From an uncultured Lachnospiraceae bacterium (GTDB lineage Bacteria; Bacillota; Clostridia; Lachnospirales; Lachnospiraceae), in NCBI GenBank assembly GCA_905197485.1, contig CAJJYZ010000006.1:1-64000 (forward strand): a stretch of DNA of 64,000 bases, read 5' to 3'. Shown one piece after another: positions 17,395 through 25,334 of the stretch. The position numbers and the translations under genes are program-made. Under the pieces are notes generated by a model. That model was given only the letters and a program-made list of their open reading frames with translations. It did not search any database and was not told where the DNA came from. The first letter of the stretch is position 1. Every line of letters starts with the position of its first letter.

Positions 17395-18075
17395 TTATCC
17401 TCCAATCTTATAACCCATTCCTCTTACTGTTTTGATAATCTTAGGCTCACCCGGAACGTCCTCAATCTTCTCCCTCAGTCGCTTGATATAGACTGTCAGC
17501 GTATTGTCATTCACAAAATTTCCCGCCTCGTCCCAGATATTGGCAAGAATCTGTGTCCTCGTCAGAATCCTTCCTTTGTTCTCAAAGAACAAGAGAAGTA
17601 ATTTATACTCCAGCGCCGTCAGCTCCAACATCTGATTATTCTTATATACGACTCCTTGCTCCTTATGAATCCTCACATTGTCAATCACCAATTCCTTCTT
17701 CTCTTCCGGTTCAATCCCCGCCTGACGAACGACTTTTCGAATGCGGGAAATCAGTTCTCTCGGCCGAAACGGTTTCGTGATATACTCATCCGCTCCCAAA
17801 TCCAACCCTTTTACGATATCTTTCTCCTCATCCATCGCTGTAAGAAAAATCACCGGAAGCTCTCTTTTCCCTTTCATCCATTGGAAAAAGGAAAATCCAT
17901 CTCCGTCTGGAAGCGTCACATCCAAAAGAAGCAGATGAAAATCTCCTCTTTCAACCGCTTCCTTTCCTTCCTGTATCGTGCCTGCAATCTCCACATCATA
18001 CGCTTCTTTTTTCAGCAAATACTGTAATCCTTTTGCAATATGAGTATCGTCTTCTATCATTAAAATGCGAATCAT
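17395..18075 (-). CDS. OmpR/PhoB-family response regulator
   Basis: 226 residues. The receiver domain has the acidic pocket (IEDD near residues 7-10), the phospho-acceptor aspartate in LLLLDVTLPDGDG near residue 52, T/S in FLTAMD and the lysine in EYITKPFRPREL. The C-terminal winged helix includes LTALEYKLLLLF, RTQILANIWDE and TVYIKRLREKIE then RGMGYKIGG. It is the first gene of the four-gene regulator-kinase-ABC operon and would activate that operon or another transporter. Its promoter is predicted at 18110-18138. Confidence 0.94.
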   Translation of the reverse strand: MIRILMIEDDTHIAKGLQYLLKKEAYDVEIAGTIQEGKEAVERGDFHLLLLDVTLPDGDGFSFFQWMKGKRELPVIFLTAMDEEKDIVKGLDLGADEYITKPFRPRELISRIRKVVRQAGIEPEEKKELVIDNVRIHKEQGVVYKNNQMLELTALEYKLLLLFFENKGRILTRTQILANIWDEAGNFVNDNTLTVYIKRLREKIEDVPGEPKIIKTVRGMGYKIGG

Positions 18076-18109
18076 TCTGGTCTCTCCCTTTCATATCTGT
18101 GTCACAATC

Positions 18110-18138
18110 ATCATATCGACAATTTTACATAAAATCAA
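18110..18138 (-). promoter_or_regulatory. Promoter of the two-component/ABC operon
   Basis: TTGATT (18138-18133), a 17-nt spacer and TATGAT (18115-18110) on the minus strand, about 35 nt before the response regulator start. It lies back to back with the plus-strand promoter at 18170-18198. Confidence 0.65.
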
Positions 18139-18169
18139 CTTCTATTTTGAATATTTTTTAGATAATTTG

Positions 18170-18198
18170 TTGCTCTTCTGCGATATTTGGTGTATAAT
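18170..18198 (+). promoter_or_regulatory. Promoter of the small P-loop gene
   Basis: TTGCTC, a 17-nt spacer and a perfect TATAAT, about 50 nt before the ATG at 18248. Confidence 0.75.
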
Positions 18199-18247
18199 AT
18201 CTTACATATTAGACAACACGAAAATATACATAAAGGAGATAATTGCC

Positions 18248-18670
18248 ATGGTAAATTTATTAACAGGCCCTAAAGGTAGCGGCAAAACACAACAAATGAT
18301 TGATTTAGCAAATCAAAAAGCAAAAGCTTCCGATGGAAACACAGTTTTCATCAAAAACAGCCACAATGACACTTACAGTGTTTCATTCTCCATCCGAGCT
18401 ATTTGCATGGACGACTATCCATCTGTTAAGAATATTGATGAATACACATCATTTATCTTGGGAATGATGAGCTGCAATCACGATATTGAGAATATTTTCA
18501 TCGATGGAATTTTAAAACACTCTGAAATTTCTTTGGAAAATATCCCTTGCTTTATCGAAAGTTTAAAGGAAATCAGCAAGAAAGAAAACGTTGACTTCTA
18601 TGTAAGCATCAGCGCAGCAAAAGATGATTTAAAAGACGTGAACATGACAGACTGCCAGATTTTAAACTAA
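18248..18670 (+). CDS. Small P-loop NTPase-like protein of unknown function
   Basis: 140 residues. A textbook Walker A, GPKGSGKT, is at residues 7-14, and IENIFIDGIL near residue 80 fits a Walker B. The rest (e.g. NGTVFIKNSHND-like strand after it, and C-terminal VDFYVSISAAKDDL) suggests a compact Rossmann-like nucleotide-binding domain without extra domains. AAAGGAGAT precedes the ATG; the longer frame to 18065 has no site and crosses the promoter. It stands alone, ended by a strong terminator, and is read opposite to the response-regulator operon. I do not recognise a named family. Confidence 0.75.
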   Translation: MVNLLTGPKGSGKTQQMIDLANQKAKASDGNTVFIKNSHNDTYSVSFSIRAICMDDYPSVKNIDEYTSFILGMMSCNHDIENIFIDGILKHSEISLENIPCFIESLKEISKKENVDFYVSISAAKDDLKDVNMTDCQILN

Positions 18671-18726
18671 CAGCCTGATGTGAAAATAAGAAAAAGAAAT
18701 ATCTCAATCAATACATAAGATTCTAA

Positions 18727-18771
18727 AAAGTGCGTAAGCTTTGAAATTTCATTTCTCAACTTACGCACTTT
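18727..18771. terminator. Bidirectional terminator
   Basis: A perfect 12-bp stem, AAAGTGCGTAAG / CTTACGCACTTT, between convergent genes, followed by CTTTTC on the plus side and preceded by an A-run that gives T residues on the minus side. Confidence 0.85.
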
Positions 18772-18783
18772 CTTTTCATAAAA

Positions 18784-20385
18784 TTATTTCAAAGAGAGTA
18801 CCGTATGGCTCTTCTCTCCTTCTTTGTATTCAATCGTCACTTCCTGACCGACTTCATAGCGGATGATATCAATAAAGTCTACGACAGATACGTCAAAGAT
18901 ACCGTCATTTCCTTCAATCATGACATAATAGTGTGAATTTCCATCCACAACTCCCTGTGCAATCTTTGTAATCTTTCCAGTCACAGACTTCACTTCCCGC
19001 GTATCTTCCTCTTCCTTGATAACTCCGTCTGTAAGAAGCATCTTATTGTACTGTTCCTCACACTGGGCAACCGTATCGCCGATAGCAACAAGCTGATACT
19101 TCTGCACGTTTACCATCGCATATTTCTTAACAAGTCCTGCGTCATCTTTTAACGCGATGAAATAGGTTGGCTCTCCGGAGATATTCAGAAGAAGTGGGAA
19201 TGTGGCGTGGTATTTCAAGTTCTGCACCTGTCCTTCCGCGGAGTCCATCGCAGAACGTTCCGTCGCTCCTTCCACCGAATAAAACTTCGTCTCCATCGTT
19301 CGCTGGTTCATCAGTGCGAATCCGACATTGGACTGGTCTCCTGTTACCGAAGTTACGCCTGTGTATACCCACACGTCATCGTCGATAGCCAGATAGTTAT
19401 ATCCTTCCGTTGTCTTGAGACAATCTTTCTGTCCGAGAACACTGTTGATAAATCCATGTTTTAAAGAACCATAGTAATCATATAACTGCACAAGCAGGTC
19501 TGCGGAATATGCCCGGTCAATCCATTCCGGAACGTCTTCGATTGCGAAGTCCTGCGTCTCTCCTGTGATTGCGTTACAGAGTACCACTCTTCCGATAGTC
19601 TCTCCACCGAATAATCCGATGTTAAACTTCTTCACCGGACATACCCAGTATGGAACTCCTTCGTCATCCGTCTCAAATCCAAAATCGTTGAAGATGTAAG
19701 TCGGATATTTGAAACGCAAGTGTCTGTAAATGTTACGATTGAAATGCTCGCTTGTCGTATACTTCATTCCTTCGTCTAATTTCACAAGCTCCGTCGTCTG
19801 TGTTGCCATATCGATTCGGATGTATGCCGGGATTCCTTCCGAACGGTTTGTAAGCCACTTAATCAGGCTGGCATAGCGAAGCGGCGACACACGAACCGGC
19901 TTATCTTTGTAATTACTCTGCGTATAGATTTCGTCCACCTCAAACTGGGAAACCATATCCACCATACTTCCCATCTTACGATTGCCGAGAAGAGCGGCTG
20001 ATTCCTTATCGAGAAGAGGAATCTGGTCGTAGGAAAGTTCCTCCACATCTGCTGTAAATTCACTTTCTTCTACTTTCATAAGCCCCTGATATTTCTTGGC
20101 ATTTACAATCGGAGAAGAAAGAACCGTTCCCACAACGAATACGATTGCAACCGCGGCAACTAAAGTCAACAGTAACTTCATTCCTACCGAAGCTTTCACC
20201 TCCGCTTTTGTCCGGATGCCCTTCTTACGGGCAAATAAAATGGCAATTACCACGACAAGAATGATTAAAAACACCCAGAAATCTTTGGAATGGATGTTAA
20301 TCGCAGGCAGCGTCACGTAATAGAAAATACCTGCCGCAAGGATAAACGTGATAATTCCTATCAGTTTCAATTTTAAATTTTTCAT
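18784..20385 (-). CDS. Uncharacterised membrane protein with large outer domain
   Basis: About 533 residues. Three membrane helices lie in the first ~110 (LIGIITFILAAGIFYYV; FWVFLIILVVVIAILFA; LLLTLVAAVAIVFVVGTVL). The remaining ~420 residues are soluble, likely outside, and rich in beta-type sequence, with tryptophan/tyrosine motifs such as YWVCPVKKFNIGLFGGETIG. The last ~60 residues (VTGKITKIAQGVVDGNSHYY then VGQEVTIEYKEG) resemble an OB-like beta domain. No catalytic motif is obvious and I do not recognise the family. GGAGG lies 6 nt before the ATG. A promoter is predicted at 20433-20460, so it is monocistronic. Confidence 0.75.
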   Translation of the reverse strand: MKNLKLKLIGIITFILAAGIFYYVTLPAINIHSKDFWVFLIILVVVIAILFARKKGIRTKAEVKASVGMKLLLTLVAAVAIVFVVGTVLSSPIVNAKKYQGLMKVEESEFTADVEELSYDQIPLLDKESAALLGNRKMGSMVDMVSQFEVDEIYTQSNYKDKPVRVSPLRYASLIKWLTNRSEGIPAYIRIDMATQTTELVKLDEGMKYTTSEHFNRNIYRHLRFKYPTYIFNDFGFETDDEGVPYWVCPVKKFNIGLFGGETIGRVVLCNAITGETQDFAIEDVPEWIDRAYSADLLVQLYDYYGSLKHGFINSVLGQKDCLKTTEGYNYLAIDDDVWVYTGVTSVTGDQSNVGFALMNQRTMETKFYSVEGATERSAMDSAEGQVQNLKYHATFPLLLNISGEPTYFIALKDDAGLVKKYAMVNVQKYQLVAIGDTVAQCEEQYNKMLLTDGVIKEEEDTREVKSVTGKITKIAQGVVDGNSHYYVMIEGNDGIFDVSVVDFIDIIRYEVGQEVTIEYKEGEKSHTVLSLK

Positions 20386-20432
20386 AGTCTTCCTCCGCAT
20401 TTTTTTGTTTTGTTATTTGCGATATAATGCTC

Positions 20433-20460
20433 ATTTTATCACTCTGTATTAAAAAGTCAA
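20433..20460 (-). promoter_or_regulatory. Promoter of the large membrane protein gene
   Basis: TTGACT (20460-20455), a 16-nt spacer and TAAAAT (20438-20433) on the minus strand, about 45 nt before the start. Confidence 0.65.
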
Positions 20461-20471
20461 TATAAGAAGAT

Positions 20472-20505
20472 TGAAAAAAACGGACATGTCAACACACGTC
20501 CGTTC
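20472..20505 (-). terminator. Terminator of the EF-G-like gene
   Basis: On the minus strand AACGGACGTG...CATGTCCGTT forms a stem followed by a run of seven T. It ends the transcript of the EF-G-like gene just before the next promoter. Confidence 0.85.
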
Positions 20506-20534
20506 CTTTCTCTTTCTTTCCATCTTATATTCGT

Positions 20535-22610
20535 CTATTCCTCTGCTGCTCTCGCTGCAATTTCTTTTTCCTGTACATCAGATGGAGCCTGCTCATAGCG
20601 TGCAAACTCATAAGAATATGTACCGCGACCTCCTGTCATAGAGCGAAGTGTTGTGCAATAACCAAACACTCCTGTCATCGGGATATCCGCTTCAATCTCC
20701 TGCTTACCGCCTGCGAGAGGATTCATGCCAAGTACCCGTCCTCTTCTCTTATTCAAGTCGCCCATCACATCGCCGGTATATTCATCCGGAACTGTCACTT
20801 TGATAGTTGCGATTGGCTCTAAAAGCACCGGAGACGCTTCCATGAATCCCTTCTTAAACGCCTGGCTTGTAGCCGTCTTAAATGCCATCTCAGAAGAATC
20901 TACCGGATGATAAGAGCCATCATAAAGCGTTGCCTTCACACCGACAACCGGATATCCTGCGAGAGGACCTTTCACCACAGATTCCTGCAGACCTTTTTCC
21001 ACAGCCGGGAAGTAGTTCTTCGGCACTGCTCCGCCTACCACGCATTCTTCAAATACGTATGGTTTTTCCAAGTCTCCGGATGGCTCAAATCTCATTTTTA
21101 CATGTCCGTACTGTCCATGTCCACCGGACTGTTTCTTATATTTTGTATCCACATCGGAATTCTTGCGGATTGTCTCGCGGAATGCAACCTTCGGTGTCTC
21201 AAGGGTAACATCGACTTTGTAGCGGGCAGCCAGCTTACTTACCACGATTTCCAGATGCTGGTCTCCCATTCCATAGAGCAACGACTGATGATTCTCGCTG
21301 TCATTGACTGCTTTCAACGTTACGTCTTCTGCCATCATCTTTGCAAGAGCCTGAGATACCTTATCTTCATCCCCTTTTGTCTTCACAACATATTTCATAT
21401 AAGTATATGGTACGGAATATTCGGTCTTACCATACATAACCGGAGTATTCTTTGTAGCAAGCGTATCTCCCGTCTTTGTCGCGCTTAATTTTGCGATAGC
21501 TCCGATATCGCCGGCATGTAATTCTTCCACTTCCATCGGTTTGTTGCCGTTCATCACATAGAGCTTGCCTGACTTTTCTTCTGCGTCTGCTACCACATTA
21601 TATAAGGTATCGTCACCTTTTAATACACCGGAGCATACTTTTACGAAAGAGTATTTTCCGATGAACGGGTCTACCATTGTCTTGAATACATAAGCGGATT
21701 TTGCCTTGGCAAAGTTGTAATTTGCTTCAAAAATCTCGTTTGTCTTCCGGTTCAGTCCCGCGCATTCTCTCTTATCCGGACTCGGGAAGAAACGAACGAT
21801 ATCTGACAGTAAGTTTGCAACGCCCTGTGCCTGAAGATTGGAGCCCATCGCTACCGGAACAATGCTTCCGTCCATAACTTCCACACGCATTGCGGAACGA
21901 ATCTCTTCTATAGAGAATTCTTCTCCGGCAAAATATCTCTCCATGAAATCTTCACTTGTCTCTGCAACCGCTTCCATCAGGTGCTCTCTTAAAATCTGTA
22001 AGTTTGGAAGACAGTATTCTGGAATCTCGCATTCTTCACGCTGTCCAACTCCTGTATATCTTCTTCCTGCATTCTTGATAACGTTGACATATCCGACTAA
22101 CTTCTCGTTCTCACGAATCGGCTGGAAATGAGGCGCTATCACCTTGCCGTATCTCTCTGTAAGCTGTTTTACTACTTCTCGGAAGCTCGCATCATCCACG
22201 TCCATCTCTGTCACATAGACCATTCTTGGGAGATTGTATTTGTCACATAATTCCCATGCTTTTTCCGTTCCTACTTCCACGCCCGCTTTACCGGAAACAA
22301 CAATAACCGCCGCATCTGCTGCGCTTACCGCTTCTTCCACTTCACCGACAAAGTCAAAATATCCCGGTGTGTCCAGTACATTAATCTTTGCCTTCTCCCA
22401 CTCAATCGGTGTCAGTGTCGTACTGATGGAAAATTCACGCTTCTGCTCTTCTTTATCAAAATCACTAATCGTATTGTGCTCACTGATTTTTCCCATGCGG
22501 CTGGTTGCGCCTGATACATAAGCCATCGCCTCAACAAGACTTGTTTTTCCGCTTCCTCCATGTCCTAAAAGGACCACATTTCTGATTTCGTCTGTTCTGT
22601 AAACTTTCAT
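20535..22610 (-). CDS. EF-G-like GTPase (EF-G2 subfamily)
   Basis: 691 residues with the full EF-G layout: G domain, domain II (YSFVKVCSGVLKGDDTLYNV), III, IV (GGHGQYGHVKMRF; GGAVPKNYFPAVEKG) and V (RRGRVLGMNPLAGGKQEIEA). The GTPase motifs deviate: G1 is GHGGSGKT (residues 16-23), G3 is DTPGYFDF (80-87; EF-G has DTPGH) and G4 is TEMD (134-137) where NKMD is expected. These changes fit the EF-G-like paralogues known in some bacteria, which are not the main translocase; their function is unsettled. It is a single gene with its own promoter and terminator. Confidence 0.9.
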   Translation of the reverse strand: MKVYRTDEIRNVVLLGHGGSGKTSLVEAMAYVSGATSRMGKISEHNTISDFDKEEQKREFSISTTLTPIEWEKAKINVLDTPGYFDFVGEVEEAVSAADAAVIVVSGKAGVEVGTEKAWELCDKYNLPRMVYVTEMDVDDASFREVVKQLTERYGKVIAPHFQPIRENEKLVGYVNVIKNAGRRYTGVGQREECEIPEYCLPNLQILREHLMEAVAETSEDFMERYFAGEEFSIEEIRSAMRVEVMDGSIVPVAMGSNLQAQGVANLLSDIVRFFPSPDKRECAGLNRKTNEIFEANYNFAKAKSAYVFKTMVDPFIGKYSFVKVCSGVLKGDDTLYNVVADAEEKSGKLYVMNGNKPMEVEELHAGDIGAIAKLSATKTGDTLATKNTPVMYGKTEYSVPYTYMKYVVKTKGDEDKVSQALAKMMAEDVTLKAVNDSENHQSLLYGMGDQHLEIVVSKLAARYKVDVTLETPKVAFRETIRKNSDVDTKYKKQSGGHGQYGHVKMRFEPSGDLEKPYVFEECVVGGAVPKNYFPAVEKGLQESVVKGPLAGYPVVGVKATLYDGSYHPVDSSEMAFKTATSQAFKKGFMEASPVLLEPIATIKVTVPDEYTGDVMGDLNKRRGRVLGMNPLAGGKQEIEADIPMTGVFGYCTTLRSMTGGRGTYSYEFARYEQAPSDVQEKEIAARAAEE

Positions 22611-22649
22611 GAATTTGCTGCCTCCTTATAGTCAAGTTCTAATGTATAT

Positions 22650-22678
22650 ATTCTACTAAATTTTTTACAAAATTACAA
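22650..22678 (-). promoter_or_regulatory. Promoter of the EF-G-like gene
   Basis: TTGTAA (22678-22673), a 17-nt spacer and TAGAAT (22655-22650) on the minus strand, about 40 nt before the ATG. Confidence 0.65.
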
Positions 22679-22747
22679 CTCTTTTATTCAATTTATACAA
22701 ATAATATACAAGAATTTTTCACTATGACACTTTAACGCGCTATATCA

Positions 22748-22776
22748 TTGACACGTCTCTGGAAATGCTTTAGAAT
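22748..22776 (+). promoter_or_regulatory. Promoter of tyrA-aroA
   Basis: A consensus TTGACA, a 17-nt spacer and TAGAAT, about 65 nt before the tyrA start; it faces away from the EF-G-like gene. Confidence 0.75.
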
Positions 22777-22841
22777 AAGCAAAGAAACAGAACATGATTT
22801 GCCTTATATATCACAATTTATCTATAGAAAGGACGACACAT

Positions 22842-23942
22842 ATGAACATTCCTTCCAAAATCGGATTTATTGGGCTCGGACTCATCGGCGGTTCTATCGC
22901 CAGAGCAATCCGCCAGTATTTTCCGGAAACAACCATCGTTGCATTCGATAAGAATAAAGAAACTCTGGCGCTCGCTTCCAATGAATCGGTTGCCGATATA
23001 ACGTGCACCGCAATTGACGACCATTTTTCCCATTGCGATTACATATTTCTATGTGCACCCGTCGCATTTAATACGTCTTATCTGAGTCAGTTGAAGCCAT
23101 TCCTTCATCCGGATTTGATTATCACCGATGTCGGAAGTGTGAAGACTTCCATCCATGAGGAGGCAGAACGTCTTCATATGACCGCCTATTTCATCGGAGG
23201 GCACCCGATGGCGGGTTCCGAGAAAAGCGGTTTCGTCAATGCCAAGCCGGTTCTCATTGAAAATGCTTACTATATCCTGACCCCATCTTCCGACGTTTCG
23301 GAAGAAAAGGTGAAAAATTATACGGAGTTTGCAGCCTCGCTGAAAGCGCTCCCTATCTGTTTGGATTATCACGAGCATGACCGCATTACCGGAACAATCA
23401 GCCACCTGCCTCATATCATTGCGGCAACGCTCGTGAATCTTGTCAAAGATACCGATACCAAGAACGGATTGATGAAGCAGCTCGCAGCCGGCGGATTCAA
23501 AGACATTACCCGAATCGCTTCCTCCTCCCCGACGATGTGGCAGCATATTTGTCTGAAAAACAAGGACAACTTATCCCGGATTCTGGAGCAGTACATCGCT
23601 TCTTTGTCAAAGGTAAAATCCGAGATTGAACATTCTACGGAAGAATCGCTCTATGACTTGTTCGATTCCTCCAGAAATTACCGGAACTCTATTCCGGATG
23701 CATCACTCGGACCAATCAAAAAAGTATTTGCCGTATATTGCGACATCGTGGATGAAACAGGTGGAATCGCTACTATCGCTACCATTCTCGCCTCCAACAA
23801 TATCAGTTTGAAAAACATCGGCATTGTACATAACCGGGAATTTGAAGAAGGCGTACTGCGGATAGAATTCTATGACGAGGCTTCCTCTGCAAAGGCGGCG
23901 AAGCTGCTTCAGAAATATCGCTACATTGTATATGAACGCTAA
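22842..23942 (+). CDS. tyrA: Prephenate dehydrogenase
   Basis: 366 residues. It oxidatively decarboxylates prephenate to 4-hydroxyphenylpyruvate for tyrosine synthesis. The NAD site IGFIGLGLIGGSIARAI (GxGxxG) is at residues 7-23; the catalytic-region motifs DVGSVKTSIHEEAE, FIGGHPMAGSEKSGF and the histidine in ITGTISHLPHIIA are present. The last ~75 residues (FAVYCDIVDETGGIATIATI and on) form an ACT domain, implying feedback control by an amino acid, probably tyrosine. AAAGGA lies 8 nt before the ATG; the longer frame has no site. aroA follows after 24 nt, so both genes form a shikimate-pathway operon. Its G+C is above that of the surrounding genes. Confidence 0.94.
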   Translation: MNIPSKIGFIGLGLIGGSIARAIRQYFPETTIVAFDKNKETLALASNESVADITCTAIDDHFSHCDYIFLCAPVAFNTSYLSQLKPFLHPDLIITDVGSVKTSIHEEAERLHMTAYFIGGHPMAGSEKSGFVNAKPVLIENAYYILTPSSDVSEEKVKNYTEFAASLKALPICLDYHEHDRITGTISHLPHIIAATLVNLVKDTDTKNGLMKQLAAGGFKDITRIASSSPTMWQHICLKNKDNLSRILEQYIASLSKVKSEIEHSTEESLYDLFDSSRNYRNSIPDASLGPIKKVFAVYCDIVDETGGIATIATILASNNISLKNIGIVHNREFEEGVLRIEFYDEASSAKAAKLLQKYRYIVYER

Positions 23943-23966
23943 CATAGCAGGAAAGGATTTGAGATT

Positions 23967-25262
23967 ATGAGAATACAGAAATCGACAGGATTAAAAGGTA
24001 CGGTCACCATTCCCGGTGATAAATCCATCTCCCACCGGGCGGTGATGTTCGGCTCCATCGCAGAAGGGACAACGGAAGTGACGCATTTTCTGCAAGGAGC
24101 GGACTGCCTTGCTACGATTGACTGCTTCCGGAAACTGGGCATTTCCATCGAACAGAACGATACGAAAGTCTTAATTCATGGCAAAGGGCTGCATGGACTT
24201 TCGACTCCTTCTTCTACCTTATCCGTAGGCAACAGCGGAACGACAACCCGGCTTCTTTCCGGCATCCTTGCCGGACAGCCTTTTGAGACTTCCCTCTCCG
24301 GGGATGATTCCCTGAATTCCAGACCGATGGGGCGCATCATCACACCGCTCACACAGATGGGAGCATGCATTCAAAGTATCCATGAAAATCATTGTGCGCC
24401 GCTTCGCATCCTGCCTTCCAGATTGCATGGCATCCACTACCATTCCAAGGTGGCTTCCGCCCAGGTAAAATCTGCTATCCTGTTAGCCGGACTATATGCT
24501 GACGGCATTACAAAGGTGACAGAGCCGGTGCTTTCCAGAAATCACACAGAATTGATGCTTCGCGGCTTCGGGGCAGACGTTACATCCCATCTGGAACAGG
24601 ATGGAATCAGCGCCACCGCTTCCATCACGCCAGGCTCCAGCCTGCAAGGGCAAAAGATTGTCGTGCCCGGCGATATCTCATCCGCCGCTTACTTTCTTGC
24701 CGCCGGACTTCTCGTTCCACATTCAGAGTTCTTGATTCAAAACGTAGGAATCAATCCAACTCGCGCCGGAATCTTGAAGGTTTGTCAGGATATGGGCGGA
24801 GATATTACCCTTCTGAATGAAAAAACCGAAGGAGGCGAACCGACCGCCGACTTGCTTGTCCGCACGAGCCACCTTCATGGCACGACCGTCGAGGGCTCCA
24901 TCATCCCTACACTCATCGATGAGATTCCTATGATTGCCGTCCTTGCCGCTTTCGCCGAGGGAATGACCGTCATCCGGGACGCCGCAGAATTGAAGGTCAA
25001 AGAGACAAACCGTATCCAAACGGTTTCTGTGAATTTAAAAGCAATGGGCGCAAACGTAACGCCAACCGACGACGGCATGATTATCCAAGGAGGAAGCGCC
25101 CTTCATGGCGCTTCCATCCAAAGCTTTCTTGACCATCGAATCGCAATGGCATTTTCCATCGCAGGACTCGCGGCAGACGGAGAAACCGAGATTCAAGACA
25201 GTCATTGCGTTGACGTCTCCTATCCGGACTTCTACGAAACATTGCAAAAATTAGAAGTTTAG
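23967..25262 (+). CDS. aroA: EPSP synthase (3-phosphoshikimate 1-carboxyvinyltransferase)
   Basis: 431 residues. It joins phosphoenolpyruvate to shikimate-3-phosphate, the sixth step to chorismate. The N-terminal signature IPGDKSISHRAVMFG is at residues 15-29 and GNSGTTTRLLSGIL at 88-101; the C-terminal LKVKETNRIQ and DHRIAMAFSIAGL motifs are intact. The SGTT form rather than AGTA of the enterobacterial enzyme is typical of Bacillus/Clostridium sequences, many of which tolerate glyphosate better; that property is only inferred here. AAAGGA lies 9 nt before the ATG. It is the second gene of the tyrA-aroA operon. Confidence 0.95.
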   Translation: MRIQKSTGLKGTVTIPGDKSISHRAVMFGSIAEGTTEVTHFLQGADCLATIDCFRKLGISIEQNDTKVLIHGKGLHGLSTPSSTLSVGNSGTTTRLLSGILAGQPFETSLSGDDSLNSRPMGRIITPLTQMGACIQSIHENHCAPLRILPSRLHGIHYHSKVASAQVKSAILLAGLYADGITKVTEPVLSRNHTELMLRGFGADVTSHLEQDGISATASITPGSSLQGQKIVVPGDISSAAYFLAAGLLVPHSEFLIQNVGINPTRAGILKVCQDMGGDITLLNEKTEGGEPTADLLVRTSHLHGTTVEGSIIPTLIDEIPMIAVLAAFAEGMTVIRDAAELKVKETNRIQTVSVNLKAMGANVTPTDDGMIIQGGSALHGASIQSFLDHRIAMAFSIAGLAADGETEIQDSHCVDVSYPDFYETLQKLEV

Positions 25263-25297
25263 AGTTTTTGATGTTCCATTCTTTTAAACTTTCATTT

Positions 25298-25334
25298 GAT
25301 AAAAATGGGGATGCCAAGCATCCCCATTTTTATC
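25298..25334. terminator. Bidirectional terminator between aroA and the ClC gene
   Basis: A near-perfect 17-bp stem (GGGGATGC / GCATCCCC core, flanked by AAAAA and TTTTT) with a CAA loop. It serves both convergent genes; the ClC stop codon lies inside the stem. Confidence 0.92.

Noticed and set aside
20907..21488. Long plus-strand frame opposite the EF-G-like gene
   Set aside because: Opposite a strongly conserved GTPase; cysteine/serine-rich composition typical of antisense shadows.
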